Source: Sphingobacterium rhinopitheci (GTDB taxonomy: Bacteria; Bacteroidota; Bacteroidia; Sphingobacteriales; Sphingobacteriaceae). From it: a stretch of 64,000 bases of DNA. Below are positions 42,872 to 51,680 of the stretch, in pieces (position 1 is the stretch's first letter; each line of letters opens with the position of its first letter). The stretch spans positions 248,001 to 312,000 of the forward strand of contig NZ_JADEYQ010000003.1 of assembly GCF_022627575.1 (NCBI RefSeq), written 5' to 3'. The position numbers and the translations under genes were made by a program. The notes under the pieces were generated by a model. The model saw only the letters and a list, made by a program, of their open reading frames with translations, was not told where the DNA came from and searched no databases.

Positions 42872-43723
42872 TTATTGTTGAAAAATCTTTTTAAAAAATG
42901 TAGCACCTTCACTAGCTAATATATCGGCGCTTTCGGCTAATGGCCTCCAAATACTAGCTGCACGCGCTAATTCTTTTGAAGGAGATCCAAATGTTTCTAA
43001 AACTATGCTCCCTTTATACCCGATCTGTACAAGCGCATCACGTATACCGATCCAGTTTACATGCCCAGTACCGGGTGTGCCACGATCATTTTCATTGCCT
43101 TGCACGTGTGCCAATTTATCACCAAGCATAAGGATTGAGTTAACTACGTTTTTCTCTTCAATATTTGTATGAAAGGTGTCTAATAGTATTTTTAGATGTG
43201 GATGATCTATCTCATTGATTAAGGCTAGTGCCTGCTCAATGGTATTTATCATATCTGTTTCAAAACGATTCAGAGGCTCCAAAGCCAATACTACCCCCAT
43301 CTCTTGAGCATAATTAGTAGCTTCAAATAAATTTTCTATACAATACTGACGTTCTAGTTGCTTTTGTTCCTTAGATACAAGTCTAGTTTTTCCGACCGCT
43401 GAATACAATGGACCTCCAAAAACAGGACTTTCTAGCTCATTAGCGATCCTTATACAATCTTTAATGTAAGAAAGTCCTATTTTGCGATAAGCCAAATTAT
43501 CGCTTGAAATATCTCTTTCTGGTCCAAATGCACCACTAACACTTAACTCTAAACCAATCTCTCGAGCTACGTTTTTTACTTTCTTAAGATCAATTAGCGC
43601 AGCGTCTTCCACGGCAATTTCGAATAGATCATATCCATACTCTTTAGCTTTATAAAGAATGTCGATATTATTAGTATTAAAGGGTGATACCCATACAAAA
43701 GAGCTTATTCCTATTTTCATCAT
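42872..43723 (-). CDS. Sugar phosphate isomerase/epimerase-like TIM barrel
   Basis: A 283-residue protein of the xylose isomerase-like/AP endonuclease 2 superfamily. Metal-ligand segments are visible: LALEPLNRFE (Glu), KILLDTFHTNIEE (Asp, His), LAHVQGNENDRGTPGTGH (His and the Asp/Gly loop) and IVLETFG near the C-terminus (Glu). That set is typical of D-tagatose 3-epimerase-like and hydroxypyruvate isomerase-like enzymes. It lies 3 bp after the Gfo/Idh gene. Such pairs are common in pathways that oxidise a sugar at C3 and then isomerise or cleave it; that role is inference. Confidence 0.9.
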   Translation of the reverse strand: MMKIGISSFVWVSPFNTNNIDILYKAKEYGYDLFEIAVEDAALIDLKKVKNVAREIGLELSVSGAFGPERDISSDNLAYRKIGLSYIKDCIRIANELESPVFGGPLYSAVGKTRLVSKEQKQLERQYCIENLFEATNYAQEMGVVLALEPLNRFETDMINTIEQALALINEIDHPHLKILLDTFHTNIEEKNVVNSILMLGDKLAHVQGNENDRGTPGTGHVNWIGIRDALVQIGYKGSIVLETFGSPSKELARAASIWRPLAESADILASEGATFFKKIFQQ

Positions 43724-43726
43724 CTA

Positions 43727-44836
43727 TTATTCAAATGATGGTATTTCTATACGCACTCCACCTTTCATTGCAGACTCATGTGCACAAATACCTGCACAGG
43801 TATAATTTGCAGCAACAACAGCATCTACCGCGGAATCTCTACCTTCCACGATAGCACTTACAAATTCTTGCACTAAATGTGGGTGTGAACCTCCGTGACC
43901 TGCACCTTGCAAAAATGAAACGTGATTTGGATCGTCGATACGTTCTCTTTTGGTAAAATCTGCTATTTCAGGAATCAACATATCATCCGTATCTGGAGCT
44001 TCCATACGCACTGCATTTTCTCCGCCATCAAATATTACATGTTGCTCATCTTGCAATTGCTCCCATTCAAAAGACATTTTATCTCCGTATACGTCATAGC
44101 TTTCACGATACTGTCTAACGACATCAAACAATGAACGTGTAGCTTCTGCTACGACATTAGAATTTTTCAATTTAAATGTTGCAGTTTCAACGGCAAAAGG
44201 AGAGTTATAACGTTTTGCTAAGTCCTCAGACAATTGACCAGAACCATGGCACACAACAGATTCAGCGATAGTATTATTAATGCGTAACAATGGGGAAATA
44301 GCATGTGTACCGTTTAACATAGGCGGATAACCTTTCCAATAATCTGCCCATCCATCCATACTCATATCTTGAATATGAGATCCTCTCACAAATTGAATTC
44401 TTCCCAATTTCCCTGTTTCAGCCAATTTCAATCCGTATAAAAATTCTCTTGTATACAATGCTGTTTCCATCATCATATATACTTTATTAGCCTTTTTCTT
44501 TGCTTCCACAATAGCTTTACAATCTTCAACAGTCATTGCCATAGGAATCGTACATGCCGTATGTTTATTCGCATTAAGTGATGCTAGGGTCATTTTAGCG
44601 TGCTCAGGCACAGGTGTTACGACATGGATAGCATCAACATCATCTCGTTTGACAACTTCATCAAAATCAGTAAATAATAAATCATCATCAAGGTTAAACT
44701 TCTCTTTTAACTCTTTTAAAGTTTCTGGATTTCTAGTACAAATACCTACAGATTTAATATTTGGATGCTTTTGATAGATAGGGATAAATTCTTTTCCAAA
44801 ACCCATTCCGACGATAACGACAGTGATTTTTTTCAT
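43727..44836 (-). CDS. Gfo/Idh/MocA-family protein with altered catalytic motif
   Basis: A 369-residue protein with an N-terminal NAD(P)-binding Rossmann domain (VIVGMGFGKEF, 7-17) and the Gfo/Idh C-terminal alpha/beta domain. The usual EKP motif that supplies the catalytic lysine is replaced by CTIPMA at 95-100. In other respects it fits the family (VHVVTPVPEHAKM; MMMETALYTREF; HGGSHPHLVQEF near the C-terminus). Oxidation or reduction of a sugar ring is the usual role; loss of the lysine leaves that open, and a lyase or epimerase-type chemistry is possible. It lies between the ThuA and TIM-barrel genes in one operon. Confidence 0.88.
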   Translation of the reverse strand: MKKITVVIVGMGFGKEFIPIYQKHPNIKSVGICTRNPETLKELKEKFNLDDDLLFTDFDEVVKRDDVDAIHVVTPVPEHAKMTLASLNANKHTACTIPMAMTVEDCKAIVEAKKKANKVYMMMETALYTREFLYGLKLAETGKLGRIQFVRGSHIQDMSMDGWADYWKGYPPMLNGTHAISPLLRINNTIAESVVCHGSGQLSEDLAKRYNSPFAVETATFKLKNSNVVAEATRSLFDVVRQYRESYDVYGDKMSFEWEQLQDEQHVIFDGGENAVRMEAPDTDDMLIPEIADFTKRERIDDPNHVSFLQGAGHGGSHPHLVQEFVSAIVEGRDSAVDAVVAANYTCAGICAHESAMKGGVRIEIPSFE

Positions 44837-44860
44837 GTTTAATTTAATGTATGTGAATAA

Positions 44861-45589
44861 TTATAAGTTTAAAGCCCAATTGACCGAATTGGTTAATAGT
44901 TTACGATAATCTGTATTAAGGTGACTATTTTCATCATGTCCTAATGTAATACCGACTATACGTGATACATTGTGATTAACAGTATATACCACCGGATATA
45001 CTTTCCCTGTCTCAAGAGATAAGCCTACTACTAACACATTAATCCCGAGCCCCGCTGGATGCGGCTCATGACGATATAATTCATCTTTAAAAATAAAGGA
45101 CTCGGATACGCCTTTTGTAATTGGATTTGAAGTATTAATGACAATATTCTTAAACTCTTGGAAAGTTTCATGGCTTTTACTACCTCCTCCTACATATGCT
45201 AAATTATATTTTGGCCAGTCATTCCAATTGTACCATACCGCAGCATGTAGTAATATTAATGGTTTTCCTTGCGCAACAAATTTTTCAATTGCTTGTTGTG
45301 AAGTCAGAGGGATAGGTTGATTATTCGTCAATACCAACAAGTCCATATTCTTAAGGTAATACCGAATAGAATCCGTATTGTCAGTATAGATTGCGTGTAC
45401 ACCCGGTATAGAGTTTATCAATTTGGTATCTTCATTTTTGTACCAACGATTAAAATCATGCGAAGAACCTCCACCTACAACAAGTACGTTTTTCTTCTTT
45501 TGAGCATAAACAGTTGCTGCCCCCGAAGCAACTGTCCCAATTAGGCTAACTAGAAAAGCTAGCGTGATATTTAAAATTCTATTTCTCAT
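44861..45589 (-). CDS. Secreted ThuA-domain protein
   Basis: A 242-residue protein with a signal peptide (about 1-29, ending VYAQ) and a ThuA/glutamine amidotransferase-like fold (about 33-242), recognised from NVLVVGGGSSHDF, GKPLILLHAAVWYNW, the RHEPHPAG segment and GHDENSHLN near the C-terminus. ThuA was named for trehalose utilisation in rhizobia; the biochemical activity of the family is still unclear, with links to keto-sugar metabolism. It starts 12 bp after the stop of the large propeller-cupredoxin gene, which itself begins with a second ThuA-like domain. Confidence 0.88.
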   Translation of the reverse strand: MRNRILNITLAFLVSLIGTVASGAATVYAQKKKNVLVVGGGSSHDFNRWYKNEDTKLINSIPGVHAIYTDNTDSIRYYLKNMDLLVLTNNQPIPLTSQQAIEKFVAQGKPLILLHAAVWYNWNDWPKYNLAYVGGGSKSHETFQEFKNIVINTSNPITKGVSESFIFKDELYRHEPHPAGLGINVLVVGLSLETGKVYPVVYTVNHNVSRIVGITLGHDENSHLNTDYRKLLTNSVNWALNL

Positions 45590-45601
45590 AATAAATTTAT
45601 A

Positions 45602-48600
45602 TTAGTCTACAACTTTCATTACACCAGTCATTCCTCGCCAGTGACCTGGGAAAGTACAGATGTATGGATAATTACCTTTTACTTTAGGTGCTTGAAATTT
45701 TAGCGTATAACTTTCTCCTGGGTTCACCAATTTTGTAAAAAACAATACTTCGGGCACTTGTGGCACATAATGTCTTTGTGCGGCATTTGAGGATTGTAAC
45801 ATAGCATCCGCTGCTTTACCTACAATTTCGGTAGTTCCAGGCTTAATAAGCACTAAGTTGTGCGGCATAGCATCAGGATTTTCCATAATCAATGTCACCT
45901 GCTGACCTGCTTTTACAGTAATCGTACGCTTATCATATTGCATAAGATCTTTTACCGCCTTAATAACGATTACTTGTGACGCTGGAGCCTTTGTCGCAGT
46001 CTTCGTGGTCACGGGAGCTTTCGCTGTTGATTGGGTCGTAGCAGGAGCTTTGTTTGCAGTAACATTAGTTTTAGTAGTTACCCCTGCAGTGTGCATATGC
46101 TGATGATTATGCTGATGATGTGTATTTGTTTCAAGAGGTTGCAACTTGACATTAATTTCACTGACATTACCAATAAATTCAGAACCATTCACATATTGTG
46201 TAAGACTCAAAGAATCATTTAAATCATTCCCTGAACGTAAGTATGCAGCCAATGACTTCTTAAATGGTTTAACATTTTCTATTTGCCCTACGAGATTGTT
46301 ATTTATATACAAACGAGCACCATTCGCTTGGCTTAAACTTGCATTCACTTCAAACTCATCACTAATTCCAGCAGAAGAAGAGATACTATAGCCAACACCA
46401 TTCTGAATAATTTCCCAGATCAATTTGTTCCCTTGCATGTATAAAGCATAGCCATCACGACCAACACCTTGGCCTACAATCAATCCTTTGTATTGATCTT
46501 GATCTCTACGGCTGATCTCTGTTTTAATGTCTATATCTTTATTTGCGACATCAGGAGAAAATTGAAGACGACTACGTCTTCCTAATTTGTATTCTTCCGT
46601 ACGCAAGGACTCAAGAATATTTTTCTCAAAACTATTCTTTGATGTAGCCATTAAAGTAGGACGTACAGCTGATTGATTATTTTGAATAGCGGCATACAGA
46701 CCCGCTGCTAACCATTTATCTTTCGCATTAACCGGATCATCAATAGCTTTCTTCAATACTGGAGCAATTTCTTTAAACGGCTCCGATTCAGCAACTTTCA
46801 CGAATGCGGCTAACCTGGTATTTAAATCTTTATCCGCAAAAATATTAGACTTAGAAATAGCTAAAAATGACTTCGGATTTAAATCCAAAACTTGGATAGC
46901 AGCTTTTCTGACGCCCGCAGAAGGATGGTTTAATGCTGCTACAACAGCATCATTTACTTCTTTATTTTTTAGTAACCCCAATCCATCTAATGTCCATATA
47001 GCATGAATAGCAGGTGCATTAAGACCTATTTCATCTACATATTTATCATTTACAATAGCAATTAAATCTGCCTGAACATCCTGATTTTTACGCTCTACCA
47101 ATAACCTTTGGGCGTGCATACGCCAAAATTTATTGGTGCTATTCAATGCTTTTATAAGTTCTTGCGGATTATCCTTACTCAGTTTATAACTTTCATTATG
47201 CTTACCGTCTTTATAAAGGAGGCGATATACACGACCATATTTTTTGTCACGCAAGTCACTTTCAAAAGCATTACCATCCCCACGCACCTGTTCTGTAAAA
47301 GGAAGTACTTTTTCGGAAGGAGCTTGAGCTGGTACGAACACATTATGCTGAATAATAAAATTATACCAATCCAATATCCATACTGCACCATCAGGACCTA
47401 CTTCGGCATGTATAGGACCAAACCATTCGTCCGAACTAGCTAATAAATTCCATCCATCATGCTCTTTGAATCCAGCACCATTTTTTTCGATTTTAGCATT
47501 ATGTACTAACCGAACCGTTGGCTCTGTAATGAATGCCATGCTATTCCAATAATCTTTAGGATAATCTCTGGCTGTATACATTTGATGACCTGCAGCAGAA
47601 GTAAAACCACCTACCACGTCTACTTGCCTTAAATTAGGTGTCAGAGCATGTACCTCATAATGTCCATCTATATTTTGTACTGAATTTATTTTTGAGCCAT
47701 CAGGTATAGTTTTCAAACTACGCTGTAATAATTTTTCAGGCATCGAATAAAATGCGGAATGAGTATTGTTTGCCGTGGAAATAAAAACATTGTTATCTTC
47801 TGTCATTCCTAAGCCCCAAGTATTATTACTTGTAGTTGCTAAATATTCGAAATCTGTACCATCCGGTTTCAATCTATAAAGACCTTGACCAAAAATATGA
47901 CGTTTACCATCTACTGTACCATTGTAACCAGCATATCCCGTTACACCCCATATTTTATTATCAAAGCCATATTGTAGATTTGAAGGGCCAGCATGGGTAT
48001 CACCTTTACTCCAACCGGTCATTATGATCTCTTCCACATCCGCGACATCATCGCCATTGGTATCTTTAAAAAACATAAAGTCAGGAGCCATTGCTACGAT
48101 TACACCATCATTCGCAAAAGTTAAGCTAGTGGCAATATTTAAACCATCCTTGAATATGGTAAACTTGTCTGCTACGCCATCACCATCTGTATCTTCACAA
48201 ATTTTTATACGGTCATTTCCTTTACCTCTTTCTTTTTCAAAATTATTTGGATAATCTATAGATTCAATCACCCAAAGGCGACCACGTTCGTCCCAGCTCA
48301 TGGCCAAAGGATTACGAATATTAGGCTCAGAAACAAACAATTTCAGTTCAAAATCTTGTGGGTTTTGAATCAACTTCATTGATTCTACAGGGCTCAGAGG
48401 ATCCTGCATACGTGGAACATCATATCTGGCTGTAAAATCAGCTATTGAATCTGGATATATACTAACATTAGGAATAGCTAAGTCTTTAACATCAGCTTGA
48501 GTCTGACTTGCTAATGACCACCAAACACCTTTATGCACTAAATTTAAGAAATCACGATTTTTCCAAGTTTGATCATTTTTACCTAAAGCAATATAAACGA

Positions 48601-49183
48601 AACGACCAGCACCTTGATCTTTTGTCCATCCATAAGGTTGAGATTTTCCATTTACTACTGCATTTGCAAAAACTCGTACACCTGGAGATTGGATATTGAA
48701 AGAAAAGTTCTCATTTTTTACAGGGAAGGAAGCTTCGGGAAAATTAAGGATTTTATCCTTATCGCTAATAACGACATTGACATCCCCATTTCCTGCTTCC
48801 ACAAAACCGCCATTGACAAGATCTTTGTACCAAGCAGAATTACCAAATGAATTAGCCGCTGAATAAAGTGCAACAACACCCTTTCCATTTTGTAAGAAAC
48901 GCTTCAGTGAATTCTCATATTCTTCGGCTAACACTGCTTCTTTGGTCAGCAATACTACGGCATCATATTTATTCAAATTGTCATATTGTAATGCCGAAAG
49001 ATCATTACTATAGGTGGTATTAATTCCAGATTTGAACAATTCTATTGAAAGCCAGGTTGCATGATTTGAAGCCTTTTCATTTCCTGCTCCAATAAACAAC
49101 ACTTCGGCTCTTCTAGGAATATTACTGGCACTAGAAGTCAAAAAAACTATTACAAGGAAAAATAGCTTAAGTAAATTTTTCAT
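45602..49183 (-). CDS. Large secreted ThuA - beta-propeller - HEAT - cupredoxin fusion
   Basis: A 1193-residue secreted protein. In order: signal peptide (about 1-20); ThuA-like domain (about 25-225); a PVC-type dehydrogenase-like propeller (about 250-650) with RNPLAMSWDERGRLWVIES, an EDTDGDGVADKF calcium-like loop and DTNGDDVADVEE; HEAT-like helices (about 690-850); a jelly-roll/LamG-like part (about 880-1020); a His-rich stretch HHQHNHQHMH and a Thr/Lys/Ala/Pro linker (about 1028-1078); and a C-terminal cupredoxin (about 1082-1193). Copper ligands are visible as PHNLVL and CTFPGHWRGM. No CxxCH heme motif is present, unlike many relatives. It heads an operon with ThuA, Gfo/Idh, TIM-barrel and MFS genes. 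A sugar-oxidising enzyme passing electrons to copper is a possible role. Confidence 0.87.
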   Translation of the reverse strand: MKNLLKLFFLVIVFLTSSASNIPRRAEVLFIGAGNEKASNHATWLSIELFKSGINTTYSNDLSALQYDNLNKYDAVVLLTKEAVLAEEYENSLKRFLQNGKGVVALYSAANSFGNSAWYKDLVNGGFVEAGNGDVNVVISDKDKILNFPEASFPVKNENFSFNIQSPGVRVFANAVVNGKSQPYGWTKDQGAGRFVYIALGKNDQTWKNRDFLNLVHKGVWWSLASQTQADVKDLAIPNVSIYPDSIADFTARYDVPRMQDPLSPVESMKLIQNPQDFELKLFVSEPNIRNPLAMSWDERGRLWVIESIDYPNNFEKERGKGNDRIKICEDTDGDGVADKFTIFKDGLNIATSLTFANDGVIVAMAPDFMFFKDTNGDDVADVEEIIMTGWSKGDTHAGPSNLQYGFDNKIWGVTGYAGYNGTVDGKRHIFGQGLYRLKPDGTDFEYLATTSNNTWGLGMTEDNNVFISTANNTHSAFYSMPEKLLQRSLKTIPDGSKINSVQNIDGHYEVHALTPNLRQVDVVGGFTSAAGHQMYTARDYPKDYWNSMAFITEPTVRLVHNAKIEKNGAGFKEHDGWNLLASSDEWFGPIHAEVGPDGAVWILDWYNFIIQHNVFVPAQAPSEKVLPFTEQVRGDGNAFESDLRDKKYGRVYRLLYKDGKHNESYKLSKDNPQELIKALNSTNKFWRMHAQRLLVERKNQDVQADLIAIVNDKYVDEIGLNAPAIHAIWTLDGLGLLKNKEVNDAVVAALNHPSAGVRKAAIQVLDLNPKSFLAISKSNIFADKDLNTRLAAFVKVAESEPFKEIAPVLKKAIDDPVNAKDKWLAAGLYAAIQNNQSAVRPTLMATSKNSFEKNILESLRTEEYKLGRRSRLQFSPDVANKDIDIKTEISRRDQDQYKGLIVGQGVGRDGYALYMQGNKLIWEIIQNGVGYSISSSAGISDEFEVNASLSQANGARLYINNNLVGQIENVKPFKKSLAAYLRSGNDLNDSLSLTQYVNGSEFIGNVSEINVKLQPLETNTHHQHNHQHMHTAGVTTKTNVTANKAPATTQSTAKAPVTTKTATKAPASQVIVIKAVKDLMQYDKRTITVKAGQQVTLIMENPDAMPHNLVLIKPGTTEIVGKAADAMLQSSNAAQRHYVPQVPEVLFFTKLVNPGESYTLKFQAPKVKGNYPYICTFPGHWRGMTGVMKVVD

Positions 49184-49321
49184 GTTTGGTTGATGTAAAT
49201 AATTTATAATGGTTATAACAAATATATAAAATAGGAATGACTATGAATTTAGATATTTTAGCAAAAAATAAGCATATTATATCATTTATTATTATATTTA
49301 TAGTTTATAAAAGAAATTATA

Positions 49322-50200
49322 ATGCTAGAAAAGAGAGTTATCTCAAAATCGCTTATTCCAGAGAATAAATCATTTGTTATCAAAAGTATCAATGAACGTC
49401 ATTTTGATCCGACTTTTCATGCCCACCCAGAATTCCAGCTTTCCTTTGTCGTAAAAGGAGAAGGCAATCGTATCGTCGGTAGTAGCTTGCAACCCTTCCA
49501 AGCCAATGATATGGTATTTATAGGCCCCAATCTTCCCCATGTATGGAAAAATCATTTATCGTATTTCGAAAAAGACAGTATTTTAGACACCTCCGTTATA
49601 GTCATCTATTTTCATAAAAATTTCTTAGGGGACAATATCTATGATAAAGAAGAATTCAATAAATTGAATAAATTGTTCGACAAAAGTAACCTAGGTATAG
49701 AAATTCAAGGAGATACTCGGAAACGTATTGGCGAGATGATGCGGGACTTATTAGAAAAAACCGAATTAGAAAGTATTATACTATTACTGCAGATATTAGA
49801 AACTTTAGTGACTTCGAACGATATACTGGTTATCAATGAAATCGATGAGGCAATAATCTATAAAAAAGTAGAAACAGAGCGAATCCACAAAGTATATGAT
49901 TATGTGATAAAGAATTTTGCTAAACCTATCAAACTGGAAGAGGTGGCTGAAATTGCAAACATGACAAATACATCGTTTAGTCGTTATTTCAAAACTAGAT
50001 TAAACAAATCATTTTCTGATTTTCTAAAAGAAATCAGAATCAACTACGCCTGTAAATTATTAAAAGATGAGAATATTCCAATTGAGACCATAAGCTATGA
50101 GTGCGGGTATCCTTCTGTTACTAATTTTAATAAACAATTTAAAAGTGTAATTGGTAGACAACCAAAAAAATACCGAGATGACTACTTAAAGCTTATATAG
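49322..50200 (+). CDS. AraC-family regulator with N-terminal cupin
   Basis: A 292-residue regulator with a cupin sensory domain (about 25-100, FHAHPEFQLSFVVKGEGNR and DMVFIGPNLPHVW) and a C-terminal double helix-turn-helix (about 190-290, with KLEEVAEIANMTNTSFSRYF and ISYECGYPSVTNFNKQFKS). It is divergent from the propeller-cupredoxin operon (138-bp gap) and convergent with the FGGY kinase - rhaI - rhaEW - rhaT operon. Divergence makes the first operon its most likely target; the adjacent rhamnose operon is the other candidate, since RhaR of Bacteroides is also AraC-type. Confidence 0.92.
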   Translation: MLEKRVISKSLIPENKSFVIKSINERHFDPTFHAHPEFQLSFVVKGEGNRIVGSSLQPFQANDMVFIGPNLPHVWKNHLSYFEKDSILDTSVIVIYFHKNFLGDNIYDKEEFNKLNKLFDKSNLGIEIQGDTRKRIGEMMRDLLEKTELESIILLLQILETLVTSNDILVINEIDEAIIYKKVETERIHKVYDYVIKNFAKPIKLEEVAEIANMTNTSFSRYFKTRLNKSFSDFLKEIRINYACKLLKDENIPIETISYECGYPSVTNFNKQFKSVIGRQPKKYRDDYLKLI

Positions 50201-50255
50201 TGGATATAATTAACCCTCTACTAAATAATAATTCCATAACAATACGTCTTAAATA

Positions 50256-50297
50256 AAACAAATAGTGTATCTAAATAATTAAATCCACTATTTGTTT
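50256..50297. terminator. Convergent terminator between AraC and rhamnose operon
   Basis: A 12-bp perfect stem (AAACAAATAGTG with CACTATTTGTTT) around an 18-nt AT-rich loop, in the 110-bp gap between two converging genes. The weak A/T tails and long loop make it a moderate terminator. Confidence 0.6.
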
Positions 50298-50310
50298 GAT
50301 ATCAATCCTT

Positions 50311-51669
50311 TTAGGAATCGGTTCGAAAATACCGAAGCTCTATAATATCAGCGGGAATTGACTGTGTATTCCAATGGGAATGAATAGCCAATGCGGCACC
50401 TAAAGCTGTGGCTTGCGCCATTGAAGCGGCATAAACTTCAATATGAGGATAGTTACGTGCCAGCAAATTCATGTATAGATTATTCTTACTAAAACCACCA
50501 TCAACAAATATGCGTTTACAACCACCATTAGTAAGGACAAGATTGCTGGATTCAATCTGTGCTTGTACCAAATCGTACATTAACGTATGATAAGCTACTA
50601 TATAGTTCGGAAAGGAAGACAAATCGCGTTTTGAAAAAGTCTGCAATACATTATCTGCTTTCATGTGAGGAATTGATCTTATGATATTCCAATCAATCTC
50701 GATATTTTTAAATTTCGAAACAGCGACATCAAAATATTCTGCTATTCTTTTAGCTTGTACTTCATGTTCATATCCAGCAAATAATCGCGATGCTTTCACC
50801 GGAATTCCATCATATCTTAGATAGCACAAACAATCTGCATGTAGCTCATCTTCCGTTAAATTACTTCCTGCAAAAGGATTCATCGTAATACACCATGTGC
50901 CAGTTGAGATCAATACAAAAGGTTCATGAAAATTAATCAAATACGGTATCAAAGCCGAAGAGCTGTCGTGAAAACCCGTGCCTACCTTATAGTTGTTTCC
51001 AGGAAAAGTAGCATCAAAAACCTCTTTGCCAGAAGTAATAGGGGCCAATTTTTCTAAAAGACCTTCATCTTCAAGCCAACGGTGGTATTTGTTTTGTTTA
51101 AAATCCCACATTGCCGTATGGCAACCTATACTCGTCATATCTGTATAATATGTACCAGAAACAAGAAAACTCAAATATTGCGGGAGATGCAAAGCATATT
51201 TTATTTTCTTGAAAACAGCAGGTTGTTCATGCTTTATACGATACAATTGCAGAGCAGAATTTAGGCTTCCTAACAAAGGGGACGCCGTCTCTAAAGAGAA
51301 AGTAGATGCGCCGCCATAATTGGCGTAAAGTTTATCACTCAACTCCGAAGGATAATCCTTCAAATAATTATACAACGGTGTAAGTGGCATCCCTACTTCA
51401 TCGACATAAACCAACGACGCACCGTAAGAGGCGAAATTAATGGCTTTGACATCATATTGTTTCATGCGAAACACCTGATGTAGCGAATCAAATACAGACA
51501 ATCTTAGGCTTTCCAAATTTTCACAACTATCCCCATCTTCATCTGTAGTTTCTAAAAATTTTGCCGTGCGTTCAAACACAATATTATAATGCTCATCAAA
51601 CAGAAAAAGCTTTTTATTTGTTTTTCCGACATCGAAAATTGCAATGACAGGAATCCTTTTATTATCCAT
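50311..51669 (-). CDS. rhaB: FGGY-family carbohydrate kinase, probable L-rhamnulokinase
   Basis: A 452-residue sugar kinase of the FGGY family. The N-terminal IFDVGKTNKKLFLFDE is the phosphate-1 motif, FASYGASLVYVDEVG and the GTGFHDSSSALIPY segment (catalytic Asp) follow, and ISTGTWCIT and FVDGGFSKNNLYMNLLARN supply the ATP-binding part. The sequence differs from E. coli RhaB, but its place as last gene of the operon rhaT - rhaEW - rhaI makes L-rhamnulose the likely substrate. The symbol is therefore contextual. It starts 11 bp after rhaI and converges with the AraC gene. Confidence 0.85.
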   Translation of the reverse strand: MDNKRIPVIAIFDVGKTNKKLFLFDEHYNIVFERTAKFLETTDEDGDSCENLESLRLSVFDSLHQVFRMKQYDVKAINFASYGASLVYVDEVGMPLTPLYNYLKDYPSELSDKLYANYGGASTFSLETASPLLGSLNSALQLYRIKHEQPAVFKKIKYALHLPQYLSFLVSGTYYTDMTSIGCHTAMWDFKQNKYHRWLEDEGLLEKLAPITSGKEVFDATFPGNNYKVGTGFHDSSSALIPYLINFHEPFVLISTGTWCITMNPFAGSNLTEDELHADCLCYLRYDGIPVKASRLFAGYEHEVQAKRIAEYFDVAVSKFKNIEIDWNIIRSIPHMKADNVLQTFSKRDLSSFPNYIVAYHTLMYDLVQAQIESSNLVLTNGGCKRIFVDGGFSKNNLYMNLLARNYPHIEVYAASMAQATALGAALAIHSHWNTQSIPADIIELRYFRTDS

Positions 51670-51680
51670 ATTACTAATCG

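Noticed and set aside
45602..49183. Cytochrome c domain in the propeller protein
   Set aside because: No CxxCH motif is present anywhere; the C-terminal domain is a cupredoxin.
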